From JBGLNJ01 sp034434835 (GTDB lineage Bacteria; Chloroflexota; Anaerolineae; Fen-1058), in assembly GCA_034434835.1 (NCBI GenBank), contig DAOTXX010000078.1:62001-126000 (forward strand): a stretch of 64,000 bases of DNA, in the 5' to 3' direction. The stretch's first letter is position 1. Every line of letters starts with the position of its first letter. The position numbers were made by a program, and so were the translations under genes. Positions 33,772 to 42,314 of the stretch are shown here, piece by piece. Under the pieces are notes generated by a model that did no database searches, was not told the DNA's origin, and saw only the letters and a list, made by a program, of their open reading frames with translations.

Positions 33772-36700
33772 TCATCTCACCACTTCATACAACGTCACGT
33801 GCTCATTCTTGTACGCCACGCGCAGGCGTCCTACCGCTGCCATCCGCTCGAACTTGGCGATCCCATCTGCCGGATAGTACAATCGCTCCGGGTAGCCGAC
33901 GATCACATAGCTCGCGTCGTACTTTTGGAGCAGGGAGAGCGCCAGGTCAGGATCGGGCGTCGAAAACAGTTGATTCACATCATTCGAGCGGCGATCGATC
34001 GGTTCGCTGCCCAGGATCGAGCGCTGTTGCTTTTGATGCCAGTTGTAGCCGAGGATCGAAGGCAGACCCGTGTACGTCGGCACGCGATTGCGCAGGCTGC
34101 GATATTCGTTCGCCGCAGCCGACTCGGCCACGACCGGCGTGCCCCGGATATTGTCCTGTATCCAGATGAGCGCGTCGTACTCGTCGCGGAAGGAATAGTC
34201 TTGCCCCTGCTCGTTGGCACGCGCGACGGTCATGAATTTCATTGAATCGAGCGTCGGGCCGAGCGAGCGATCAAAGCGATCGTTGATCTTGGCATGCGTC
34301 GCCAGGACCGGATACATCAACCCCGCCGCGATGAGCGCCATCGTCGCCACGGCCCAGATCGCGCGCCACTCGTCCATCCAACGGCGCATCTGTTGGGTCA
34401 TCCAACCGATCATGACAGCCGACGCGATGCCCAAGATGATCCACACCTGCAGGTAGAATTTGAAGATCGTATTCATCCGGCCAATGTCGCCTTTGAGCAC
34501 GATCACTTCGACGGCGAAGGTCAGGGCGAACGCCATCAGCACGGCGAGCAGCAGGAATCGCCGCGCCGGGGCCGCATGGGGACGGAGCAGCACCAGCGCA
34601 GTCAAAGCCATGAGTGGAGCGACCACGACGATGACGCTGTAGCCCAGGATGTTCAAGATCGTCATGGCGACGGCGCCGACGGCGCCGATGACGACGATCC
34701 ATTCCCACCAGATTTTGCCGGATTGGAGCGCCGCGCCCCACCAACGCCATCCCATGCGGCGCAGCTCGGCGATCGAAAAGCTGGCGACAAAGAACAAAAA
34801 GATGCCGTGAATCAGGATAAAGGCTTGGAGCGGCGATTTAGGCCCTTTCCACGGTTCCGGGCTGAGATACGCGCTGGCAAAGGTCTGGATGAACGGTTGA
34901 AAGTACAGGATGGACAGCCCCATCACGCTGAGGGCAGCCAGGTCAATCCAACGCCACTGCGTTTGATCGGATTGTTCTTCGAGCAGCCCGTGCATCAACT
35001 GGCTGACCATGAATACCAGCACGGCCAGGCCGAGGAACGTCATCACGTTGTTGAGACCGCCCAACAGAAAGGCCGCGCCGAATAATCCCACCCATAATGT
35101 GACGCTGATCAGAGCGTGATAGGTTGTGTTTGGCCCCCGGCCTCCGCGCTGCGAGCCGAGGCCGCTTGCGGCCAGCGCGATGAACGCGAGCGCCAGGTAC
35201 GTCGGATAATCCCACGTGTTATTGGGGCGCGCTACGCCCACGACCAGTCCGCCGATCAACACACTCACCAGCGCATCCACGGAACGCCACTGCTTGCGTG
35301 CGGCCCAGCCCAGCCCGATGCCCAGCATCAGCACCGTGAGCGGAAACGCGATCATGTGCGCGTGCAAATCGCTATACAGGAACGTAAAGAACGGGAACTC
35401 GTTGATCTCGCCGTTGGTCATCAGGCGGCTGGCGTTCCAATACCACCAATCCGTGTTGATCGCCAGTCGCTCGCCCTGGATCATCCGCACCAGCCCCAGC
35501 GTCAGGTTGACCAGTCCTTCCAGCCCCGGGATCGTGCTGCGGAACGACGACGCGCCCAGCTCGCCCATTTTTCGGACGATGAGGTCCAGCTCGCCCAGGT
35601 TGCCGATCAAGACGACAAACAAGGACGCGAGCAACCCAACGCCAATGGCAGATTTGCTCCATATCGCGCGCCTGGCATGTGAATTTGAGATTTGAGATTT
35701 GAGATTTGAGATTTGAAATAGATTGAAGGCGACCGAGAACGCGCCAACTCCCGTGAGTGCGGCGAGCATCGGCAGGACGATGTTGTAGGCCAGTGCCGGA
35801 ACGATGCCTAGCAGTTTGATCGGCACGGATACGATCACAAAGCCGAAATAGTAATAGTTCATTTGCCCGCCCGCAAACCACGGATCATAGGGCGGAAAGT
35901 AATTTGTCTTGAGGATGGCATTGAGATACGCAAAGTCCATCGGACGCTCGCCGCCCAGGTAAAAGTGCCACAGGTCGCCATTGCCGTAGCGGATGAGCAA
36001 AAAGATGATGAACACAGCGGCGAACACGGTTTCTTCGACCAGGATGAGTCGCCACAGAGGGGCAAGGCTTACGCCGTATGGCGCGCCTGGCGTGCGTATG
36101 CGCCTGAGGCAGAGCGCGCCGAGGGCGGCGAGGATCACGATCGCCGCGGCGAGCGTCCCGCGCGAAAACGTGATGATTCGCAGGCTGGCTGCAAGCCAGG
36201 CCAGGTAGGCCGCGATGAGCAGGCCCAGCGTGCGCGCCAGCCCCCAGCCGCGGTCAGGCAGCGCAGGCCACGCCAACGCCATCAGCGGCCAGGCCAGCGC
36301 GCCGATCAGCGCGAGCAGCAACCATACGGCCACGATCGCCAACAGGGGAAAACGATTGAGCAGGCTGCTGCGATCATAAAGCTCCGACCACGTGCCGGAT
36401 TGCTGTTGCAAGGCCCACGTGTTCGAGTCGAGCATGAGCGCGGTGGGCGCGGCAGTCGCTTGCTTGGGCCACAGCTTGGCCGTCTCCGAAAGGTCAAACT
36501 GGCCCAACACTTGGGCTGCCTTTTGCGGCGAAAACGCATCGGTCTTGCGAAAGATGACGACGCGCGGGTGATCGTACACGCTAAAAGCTTCTTCGGCTGG
36601 CGGGACCGGCGCGTTGATGCGCCCGGGCAGCTGGTCGAACGGATTGGGCACGCCCAACGCCTCGGTGCTTTCCTGATCGGGAAACCAGAACGGGCCAAGG

Positions 36701-38814
36701 TTGGTGTACGAGCTGAACTCGGCGGCTTTTTCAAAGCCAAGCCGCCCGTCAAAGAGCGCGCGGTAGTATTCCGAGGTCATCGGATAGCGCATCGGCAGGC
36801 GCGGGATCGAGCCGTATAGCCGGTTGCTCGAAAGCACCAGGTAGTCGGCCTGCGTGAGCCAGGCGATCATGTTGGAAAACTTGCCGGGGTCATCTTCGGC
36901 ATAGTTGTGGATCTCGACGCCTTTGTACATGCCAAAGCCATCGCGGCCATCCACGCGGAGCGGCAAGCCGTCGTCCCAATGCTCATTGCCGATGACGCTT
37001 GTGTGCGCAATGACTGGCCCGCCGGACGTCACCGAACCGATGAAATAGTATTCGCGGCCGGGGTCAAGTGGCGCGGGCGTAAAGTTAAAGATGTACCGTC
37101 CGCCGCGCGCGTCGCCGCTCTCGCCCAAATTCGCCGTCAGCTCAGAGCGGGCGATCTCTTGGGCGCCGTCTCCTGCGCCCGAGATGATGACGCGAAACGT
37201 TTCCGGCTCCGAATCGAAATTTGGATCGGCCAGATAGTTCATCGTGACGGCCACGAGCGTGGACGTGATCGGCACGCGGAACGGCGTTGCCAGTGGCTGC
37301 TCGGTGAACGTCACGTCTACCGGCAAGGGAAGCTGGATCGAGCGCAGCCCTGAATTGGTCGAATAGATCAGCGTCGCCGCCGAGGGCACGTTCTCGTACA
37401 TCCAGCGGGACGCCGTGATGCGTGTGACCGGGCGCGTGTAGATGCGCGTAAAGCCCCAGGCCCAGGCCGCTGTCCCCACCACGACCAGCGCGGTGAGGAT
37501 AGCCACGGCCCAACCTGGGCGCGAGGCATTGGGTATTGGGTATTGGGTATTGGATGCTCGACGCCGAGATTTGTAAATTGAAAATTGAAAATTGAAATTT
37601 GACAACCAATACGCCGCAAACAGGATGAAGAAGGGGTACACTGGCAAGATGTACCGCATGGACTTGACCCACTGCGTGCCCTGGTAAACGAAAAACGCCG
37701 TCGCCCACAGCCAGGGCAGCAGGTGATCGCGCCATTGCTTGCGGCGGAGAATCTCGACGCCAACCCACGCCCAGCCGACCCACGCGGCCAATCCCAACGG
37801 CAGCCCCATGCCCCAGACGACCATGTTCACCCAGGGGAAAATGATCGGCGCGCGATCGGTCCATTGATGGCCGGGCGGATAGTCACGGTCACCGCTGACC
37901 AGGTTGCGCACTTCGTTCATGTTAGCCAGCCAGCGCGATTCAAGTCCGATGTTCCAGATATTGGGGCCTCGGAAGGCATACGGTTGAAACACGCGGAACG
38001 CGAGCGCGGCCAGCGCTCCGGCCAACATCAATTTGAGGAGCACTCTGCCGGGGACGCGGCGTGTGTGGGCGTCTTGCGACCAGTACATCACGGCGGCCAG
38101 CGCGACGAACCCGGCGATGGGCCACACATTCATTTTGCACGCCACCGTCATCCCAACTGCCAATCCGCTGACGGCAAACTGCCACCACCTGCCTTCGCGC
38201 GAGGCGCGCAGGATCAGGTAAAACGCGGCGACGACGAAAAAGTTGGCGAAGGTATCTACGGTGAAAAAATGCGATTGCTGAATCGGCAACACCGCTGCGG
38301 CCGAAAGCAGCGCCGAGAGCACGGCCACCCGGTCGCCATACAGCTGTCGCGCCAGCACGAACAAAAAGAGCAGCGCGCCCAGGTCGGCCAGCGCGCTCAA
38401 TATTCGTCCGACCAATGTGATCTCGTCGTAGCCGACCTGTCCCAACGCCGCGCCCACGTACCGCACCAGAAAGATGGGCAGTGTGCCATACACAAAGAAC
38501 CCATGGCCGCGATTGACCGGGTTGAGCGACGATTTGGCCGAGTCGAAAAACTCGCCCAGGCTCTTGACCGGCGCGATGCTCGTTTCGACCATCGTGAGGA
38601 AACGTTCGTCCGGGTGAAGATGCTGGTTTTCGTCCCAGTTCAGGCCGATAAAGCGAAAGTAGACGGCCAGCGCCGCCGCCACGATCAACAACAAAGCCAG
38701 CACGACTTGTTCGGCGCGGCTGGTGCGTTTGATGGGTTGGCTCGCTTGCTCAACGATGGGTTGTGGTTGGGTGGATTCGGTTGAAAGGTCGGTATTGGGT
38801 GTCGTCACAGTCAT
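33772..38814 (-). CDS. Giant fusion: PMT-like GT-C glycosyltransferase plus DUF2298 protein
   Basis: About 1680 residues from MTVTTPNTDLS (ATG 38814; the longer frame would run into a repeat array). The N-terminal half is a GT-C enzyme with the catalytic-type motif HLHPDERFLTMVE in the first loop, about ten membrane helices, and a periplasmic domain (about 480-780). The C-terminal half (from about 830) is a complete DUF2298 module, including GERPMDFAYLNAILKT, FPPYDPWFAGGQMNYYYFGF and a final soluble domain ending YKNEHVTLYEVVR. The free-standing DUF2298 gene nearby shows that the two halves exist as separate genes too. Fusion suggests they act together on one glycan-transfer step. Three heptamer arrays are translated within it. 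Confidence 0.87.
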   Translation of the reverse strand: MTVTTPNTDLSTESTQPQPIVEQASQPIKRTSRAEQVVLALLLIVAAALAVYFRFIGLNWDENQHLHPDERFLTMVETSIAPVKSLGEFFDSAKSSLNPVNRGHGFFVYGTLPIFLVRYVGAALGQVGYDEITLVGRILSALADLGALLFLFVLARQLYGDRVAVLSALLSAAAVLPIQQSHFFTVDTFANFFVVAAFYLILRASREGRWWQFAVSGLAVGMTVACKMNVWPIAGFVALAAVMYWSQDAHTRRVPGRVLLKLMLAGALAALAFRVFQPYAFRGPNIWNIGLESRWLANMNEVRNLVSGDRDYPPGHQWTDRAPIIFPWVNMVVWGMGLPLGLAAWVGWAWVGVEILRRKQWRDHLLPWLWATAFFVYQGTQWVKSMRYILPVYPFFILFAAYWLSNFNFQFSIYKSRRRASNTQYPIPNASRPGWAVAILTALVVVGTAAWAWGFTRIYTRPVTRITASRWMYENVPSAATLIYSTNSGLRSIQLPLPVDVTFTEQPLATPFRVPITSTLVAVTMNYLADPNFDSEPETFRVIISGAGDGAQEIARSELTANLGESGDARGGRYIFNFTPAPLDPGREYYFIGSVTSGGPVIAHTSVIGNEHWDDGLPLRVDGRDGFGMYKGVEIHNYAEDDPGKFSNMIAWLTQADYLVLSSNRLYGSIPRLPMRYPMTSEYYRALFDGRLGFEKAAEFSSYTNLGPFWFPDQESTEALGVPNPFDQLPGRINAPVPPAEEAFSVYDHPRVVIFRKTDAFSPQKAAQVLGQFDLSETAKLWPKQATAAPTALMLDSNTWALQQQSGTWSELYDRSSLLNRFPLLAIVAVWLLLALIGALAWPLMALAWPALPDRGWGLARTLGLLIAAYLAWLAASLRIITFSRGTLAAAIVILAALGALCLRRIRTPGAPYGVSLAPLWRLILVEETVFAAVFIIFLLIRYGNGDLWHFYLGGERPMDFAYLNAILKTNYFPPYDPWFAGGQMNYYYFGFVIVSVPIKLLGIVPALAYNIVLPMLAALTGVGAFSVAFNLFQISNLKSQISNSHARRAIWSKSAIGVGLLASLFVVLIGNLGELDLIVRKMGELGASSFRSTIPGLEGLVNLTLGLVRMIQGERLAINTDWWYWNASRLMTNGEINEFPFFTFLYSDLHAHMIAFPLTVLMLGIGLGWAARKQWRSVDALVSVLIGGLVVGVARPNNTWDYPTYLALAFIALAASGLGSQRGGRGPNTTYHALISVTLWVGLFGAAFLLGGLNNVMTFLGLAVLVFMVSQLMHGLLEEQSDQTQWRWIDLAALSVMGLSILYFQPFIQTFASAYLSPEPWKGPKSPLQAFILIHGIFLFFVASFSIAELRRMGWRWWGAALQSGKIWWEWIVVIGAVGAVAMTILNILGYSVIVVVAPLMALTALVLLRPHAAPARRFLLLAVLMAFALTFAVEVIVLKGDIGRMNTIFKFYLQVWIILGIASAVMIGWMTQQMRRWMDEWRAIWAVATMALIAAGLMYPVLATHAKINDRFDRSLGPTLDSMKFMTVARANEQGQDYSFRDEYDALIWIQDNIRGTPVVAESAAANEYRSLRNRVPTYTGLPSILGYNWHQKQQRSILGSEPIDRRSNDVNQLFSTPDPDLALSLLQKYDASYVIVGYPERLYYPADGIAKFERMAAVGRLRVAYKNEHVTLYEVVR
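35684..35718. repeat. Heptanucleotide array inside a coding region (TTTGAGA, 5 units)
   Basis: Four perfect TTTGAGA units and one TTTGAAA. It encodes FQISNLKSQISN, a seven-residue peptide repeat, in a loop of the DUF2298 half of the fusion protein. Confidence 0.88.
37528..37603. repeat. Two adjacent heptamer arrays inside a coding region
   Basis: ATTGGGT three times plus ATTGGAT (37528-37555), then ATTTGTA, AATTGAA three times and ATTTGAC (37569-37603). Together they encode an inserted loop (FNFQFSIYKSRRRASNTQYP) between two membrane helices of the GT-C half. Confidence 0.88.
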
Positions 38815-38836
38815 CCGGAGGTTCCTTGCGAAAGAT

Positions 38837-38864
38837 ATTGCGCAATACGGAATACGCAATACGT
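38837..38864. repeat. Heptanucleotide array at the anti-sigma stop codon (4 units, AATACGN)
   Basis: ATTGCGC, AATACGG, AATACGC, AATACGT. The TAA stop of the anti-sigma gene starts in its last base. It separates that gene from the fused glycosyltransferase downstream. Confidence 0.75.
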
Positions 38865-39385
38865 TACGGTTTTGCCGTTGCTATCATGGGTTTGGGCACC
38901 TGCATCGGCGTCGGATAGAGAAATACGACCGGCGTGGCAACTGTCGTCGGGCGTTCGGGCGTATACGTGGCCGAAGCGACCGGCGTGCCATGCGTGGTAG
39001 GGTAGGGCGCAGTGGCCGTCATCGGCGGATGAATGAGCCAGGCTTGCGTCATCACTGCGATCAAAATCATGACCGCTGTGGACATGGCCAGCCCCACGGC
39101 GACAAAACCGGGCAGGCTGTGTCGTCGAGGCGCAGGCACATTCTTGGCGCGCAATCGGGGGATCCGCGCAGCGACCTCAGCCCAACCCGCGCGCACACGC
39201 GGAGGCGTGCCCGGCAGCATCGCCGGAACGGTCCGAGCCAGCTTGCTCGTGAGCGACTGATGCTGGGCCAGTTCGGCGCGGCAATCTGCGCACTCGCGCA
39301 AGTGCGCGTCGGCCTTGGCCTGTTCCTGTGGCGTCAACATGCCCCAGGCGTAGTCAATTAGTGTATCACCCAAGTGCTTGCTCAT
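38864..39385 (-). CDS. Zinc-finger anti-sigma factor (membrane anchored)
   Basis: A 173-residue protein from MSKHLGDTLIDYAWG (ATG 39385, GGAG 8 nt upstream). The ZAS-type motif H-x3-C-x2-C is visible (HLRECADCRAEL). One membrane helix (about 88-110) separates the cytoplasmic sigma-binding part from a Thr/Pro-rich external tail of about 60 residues. It follows the sigma gene by 46 nt and should hold that factor inactive until a surface signal arrives. Confidence 0.9.
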   Translation of the reverse strand: MSKHLGDTLIDYAWGMLTPQEQAKADAHLRECADCRAELAQHQSLTSKLARTVPAMLPGTPPRVRAGWAEVAARIPRLRAKNVPAPRRHSLPGFVAVGLAMSTAVMILIAVMTQAWLIHPPMTATAPYPTTHGTPVASATYTPERPTTVATPVVFLYPTPMQVPKPMIATAKP

Positions 39386-39414
39386 CTGGCTTGCTCCACG
39401 TGACCACCCACTAC

Positions 39415-39449
39415 CGATCACCGATTACTGATCACCGATCACCGATCAC
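39415..39449. repeat. Heptanucleotide array supplying the sigma-factor stop codon (5 units, YGATYAC)
   Basis: CGATCAC, CGATTAC, TGATCAC, CGATCAC, CGATCAC. The TGA stop of the sigma gene (39432-39434) lies within it, so the last residues VIGDR are repeat-encoded. It is the same family as the array at 30458-30520. Confidence 0.88.
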
Positions 39450-39983
39450 CAGCAACTTGCGTAATTCCTTATGCGCTAACCTCACCCGACTCTGGATCGT
39501 CTTCATCGGGCAACTCAAAATCTCCCCGATCTCGGGAAACGTAAGATTTTCAAAATAACGCAAGATAACCGCCTCGCGCAGCTTGGGCGAAAGCTTGCCC
39601 AGGGCGGCCCATACGCGCTCCCGCTCGGCTTGCAGTTCAGCCAGGTCTTCCGGGGGACGCTCGGCTTCGCTCGCCTCACGCTCCGCGTCGCTCCACTCGT
39701 CCAGCTCGACCGTCGGCAGCCATTTGCGGCGCATCTTGTTGCGGCTGCGGCTGATCGTGATCGTGTACAGCCACGTGCGAAAAGCGGACTTGCGCGCGTC
39801 ATAGTTCTTGAGTCGGCTGAGCGCGTAAACGAACACGTCCTGTGTGACTTCTTCGGCATCCTGCTCCTGCCGCAAGATGCCATAGGCCAGGCGATAGACG
39901 GAAGCGTGCCAGCGCTCGTACAGGTCAGCGCAGGCACGGGCATCCCCTTTGAGGCATCGTCGGATCAGGTTGCTGTCGTCCAT
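39432..39983 (-). CDS. ECF-family RNA polymerase sigma factor
   Basis: A 183-residue sigma70-family factor with region 2 (ADLYERWHASVYRLAYGIL, then AEEVTQDVFVYALSRL and FRTWLYTITISRSRNKMRR) and region 4 (LSPKLREAVILRYFENLTFPEIGEIL, SRVRLAHKELRKLL). There is no region 1.1 or 3, typical of the ECF class. The ATG is only 13 nt after the -10 element, so the mRNA would be nearly leaderless. The anti-sigma gene follows. The factor may control itself and dinB through a shared promoter motif. Confidence 0.93.
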   Translation of the reverse strand: MDDSNLIRRCLKGDARACADLYERWHASVYRLAYGILRQEQDAEEVTQDVFVYALSRLKNYDARKSAFRTWLYTITISRSRNKMRRKWLPTVELDEWSDAEREASEAERPPEDLAELQAERERVWAALGKLSPKLREAVILRYFENLTFPEIGEILSCPMKTIQSRVRLAHKELRKLLVIGDR

Positions 39984-39996
39984 CGAATCATTGGAA

Positions 39997-40027
39997 ATTA
40001 TACACGGTTATTGACGGAAGGGATCAC
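39997..40027 (-). promoter_or_regulatory. Promoter-like motif of the sigma operon, GTGATC-N12-AACCGTGTATAAT
   Basis: The minus strand reads GTGATC, 12 nt, AACCGTGTATAAT, with TATAAT at 39997-40002. The blocks and spacing are identical to those before dinB (33666-33695). The remaining gap to 40188 is non-coding and holds a short CTGAC/GTCAG hairpin and a G-rich palindrome near 40110-40140. Confidence 0.6.
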
Positions 40028-40188
40028 CTTTGAACGCTGCTGACCCTTGAGAGTCAGTCTCGGTAGGTCCAATTTTCGGAGCAGAGCGGGCTCCCATGCC
40101 CGCCTTCTCCCCCTGCGAGGCGGGGGGAGTTGGAGGGGGGCAGCGGCGTGGAAACCGCCTCCGCTCCAGTTTTTGGATTGACGGAGCC

Positions 40189-42261
40189 TCATCTCGCGGG
40201 CACATGGAATAATAAAAAGTCGTGACCGGGGATGCGCGACTGGTAGCGCGTCACGTACCCTTGCGGAAACGCGCTTTTCAGCACGCCCAGCCCCTCTTGA
40301 TCCTCCGGGTACAGCAGGTACATTTGCGGCGCGGGATCGTTGCGCAGCCGGGTCAGGTCGTTCACCTTGTCAATCACGACATTCGTGTTTTGCCAGGCAA
40401 TGTCATTCATCAACAGCGCAAGGGCGCGAGTGTCTACCCAGTGCGGATAAGCGCGGATGACGATGTGTTTCAGATCGCCGCCGGTGGCAATAAATCCACG
40501 CATCGCCTCGGCCATCTCGGTGCTGTTCTCGGAAGAGAGCTGGTAAGAGTACAGGTAATCCCGAAAGTATCGCTGGTAGTTGATGATGGTCGTCATTCCA
40601 AGCAGCACCACAAGCAGCGACACAGCCAGCCACTTGCCCCACCGAATTCCACCGAGCGCGCTCGCTGCTCGCGTGATCGTGTGCAGCGCTAACCCGACCA
40701 GCACCGAGACCACCGGGATCGCTCCGGCTGTCCGCACGACGCTGGGGTTTTCATTTGGGAAGGCCACGCTGAGGATCGAAGGTAGCAGCAACACCATGCC
40801 ACACAGGATCGCCGTCAGCAGCGGCCAATCACGCTGTTGGCCCGGGGACTTGCTGAACAACCGATACAGCGACGTCATCACACCGAACAACAGCAACACT
40901 CCGCCCACCTGATCGAGCGTAGGCTTGTCGGGCAGCGTGTTGGCCCACACGTCATCGCCCACGACGTTGAACATGCCCAGCGCGCGGAGCGTGTTATTCA
41001 GCAACGTCATGCCAATGTCTTGCGCTTTGATGCCATAATCGCCCTCGATCCGCGTCGTGCTACGCTGCCAGAACATCTGCGGCCTGTCATGCCAGTAACG
41101 AGCCAGCGGCACGAACACGATGACGGCTATCCACGCAAACACCAACAGGTTAAGGATAAACTGCCGCCAGGCCATCCACGAACGTGGCGGCTCGAACAGT
41201 ACTTTGAACAAGACCATGATGACCAACGCCAATGGCATGACACGATAAGCCGTGTAGCCGAAAAAGCCCGCGCTGAAAATCAACCCGGCGATCAAGTAAT
41301 CGCCGCGGCGACCGGTTCGCAGCGCGCGGAAAATCGCCCATAGCGCGAACGTCGCCGCGATCATCACATAAGGAAAGCGCAACGCCATGCGGGTGATGGA
41401 TTCGGCCCACTGCATCACCGAAGCAAAGAACGCGGCCAGCAACGCGGCGTTTTCTCCGGCCAGCTCGCGCCCCAGCAGGTAAACACCATAGACGGTGATG
41501 ATGCCGATGAGCGCGTTCGCCAGCTTGAGGCCGTAAAAAGTCCCGCCTGTGTTGAACACGCGCATGACCGTGAACGCCCAATAGAACTGGAACGGCTCGC
41601 GACCCGTGTTGCGCTCAAAGTAAATGGGGCGCAGGCCGTTGTAGAGATCGCGAATATCCAACAGCTTTTCGATGTGGTCGCTGGTCATTTCCGGTGGAAG
41701 CTGATCGAGCCGGTAGAGCTTGAAGAACACTGCCAACAGCAGGATCGCGATCAGCGCGACCGTGCGCCATTTGAGGTGGAAGGTGAGACCCTCGCCCACT
41801 TTCCACTCCCCTCCCTTGGCCAGATTGAGGAGAGAGGGGGGGCGGGGAAAAGGAGAGGATGTCGAAGGCCACATCGCCAGGAGAAAGAGCAACACGGCTC
41901 CTGCCCAAGCTAATGTGCCGCTGCGCGTAAAGGTGTTGTTCCCGAACCTGGCATAGGCGAGCACCGCCAGTCCCACCGAGACAAACATCAGTGGCCAGCG
42001 CGCACTGACCGATTCAAAGGGAGTGTCATTGGGCCGCGGCGCGGGCGATGTGGGCGCGCCCAGATGGACCAACACGCGCCAGAACGAAAGCAAGGCGATG
42101 GCGTAAAAGATCACCGCATCCCACTTGTATTCCGGCAGTTCGGTGAGGTAATGCTGACCCAACAGGCCAAAGACCAGGCTGTTGATGAGCAGCAGGCCGA
42201 TCCGCAGTCGGTCACGGGTTGCAAGTTGTAGGCCGTATGTTGCAGGTTGCATGTGGCTCAT
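40189..42261 (-). CDS. GT-C (PMT/ArnT-like) membrane glycosyltransferase
   Basis: A 690-residue protein with about 13 membrane helices and a C-terminal soluble domain. The first large loop holds LPPEMTSDHIEKLLDIRDL with an acidic pair in the usual catalytic area, followed by GREPFQFYWAFTVM, a common GT-C feature. The N-terminal 17 residues (MSHMQPATYGLQLATRD) are encoded largely by a heptamer array, so the true start is uncertain; no better start is available downstream. A Pro/Gly-rich insertion near residues 130-160 is encoded by an imperfect palindrome. The acceptor is unknown. Confidence 0.78.
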   Translation of the reverse strand: MSHMQPATYGLQLATRDRLRIGLLLINSLVFGLLGQHYLTELPEYKWDAVIFYAIALLSFWRVLVHLGAPTSPAPRPNDTPFESVSARWPLMFVSVGLAVLAYARFGNNTFTRSGTLAWAGAVLLFLLAMWPSTSSPFPRPPSLLNLAKGGEWKVGEGLTFHLKWRTVALIAILLLAVFFKLYRLDQLPPEMTSDHIEKLLDIRDLYNGLRPIYFERNTGREPFQFYWAFTVMRVFNTGGTFYGLKLANALIGIITVYGVYLLGRELAGENAALLAAFFASVMQWAESITRMALRFPYVMIAATFALWAIFRALRTGRRGDYLIAGLIFSAGFFGYTAYRVMPLALVIMVLFKVLFEPPRSWMAWRQFILNLLVFAWIAVIVFVPLARYWHDRPQMFWQRSTTRIEGDYGIKAQDIGMTLLNNTLRALGMFNVVGDDVWANTLPDKPTLDQVGGVLLLFGVMTSLYRLFSKSPGQQRDWPLLTAILCGMVLLLPSILSVAFPNENPSVVRTAGAIPVVSVLVGLALHTITRAASALGGIRWGKWLAVSLLVVLLGMTTIINYQRYFRDYLYSYQLSSENSTEMAEAMRGFIATGGDLKHIVIRAYPHWVDTRALALLMNDIAWQNTNVVIDKVNDLTRLRNDPAPQMYLLYPEDQEGLGVLKSAFPQGYVTRYQSRIPGHDFLLFHVPAR
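41795..41865. repeat. Imperfect palindrome inside a glycosyltransferase coding region
   Basis: CTTTCCACTCCCCTCCC and a GGGGGGGCGGGGAAAAG block form imperfect arms (about 12 of 17 positions pair). In frame they encode SPFPRPPSLLNLAKGGEWKV, a low-complexity stretch between membrane helices. It looks like a MITE-type insertion that kept the frame open. Confidence 0.45.
42218..42252. repeat. Heptanucleotide array at the start of a coding region (GTTGCAN, 5 units)
   Basis: GTTGCAA, GTTGTAG, GCCGTAT, GTTGCAG, GTTGCAT. It encodes residues 4-15 of the glycosyltransferase, directly after its start codon. Confidence 0.75.
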
Positions 42262-42280
42262 CGCATATCACTTTTGCTAT

Positions 42281-42314
42281 GACGTTTCACGTTTGACGTT
42301 TCCGTTTCACGCTT
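42281..42314. repeat. Heptamer array at the methyltransferase stop codon (GACGTTT type)
   Basis: GACGTTT, CACGTTT, GACGTTT, CCGTTT (one base short), CACGCTT. The TGA stop of the methyltransferase (42307-42309) is inside it. The family matches the arrays at 28460 and 56168. Confidence 0.75.

Noticed and set aside
39386..39421. Upstream start of the anti-sigma factor
   Set aside because: The additional residues come from the heptamer array; ATG 39385 has a proper ribosome-binding site.
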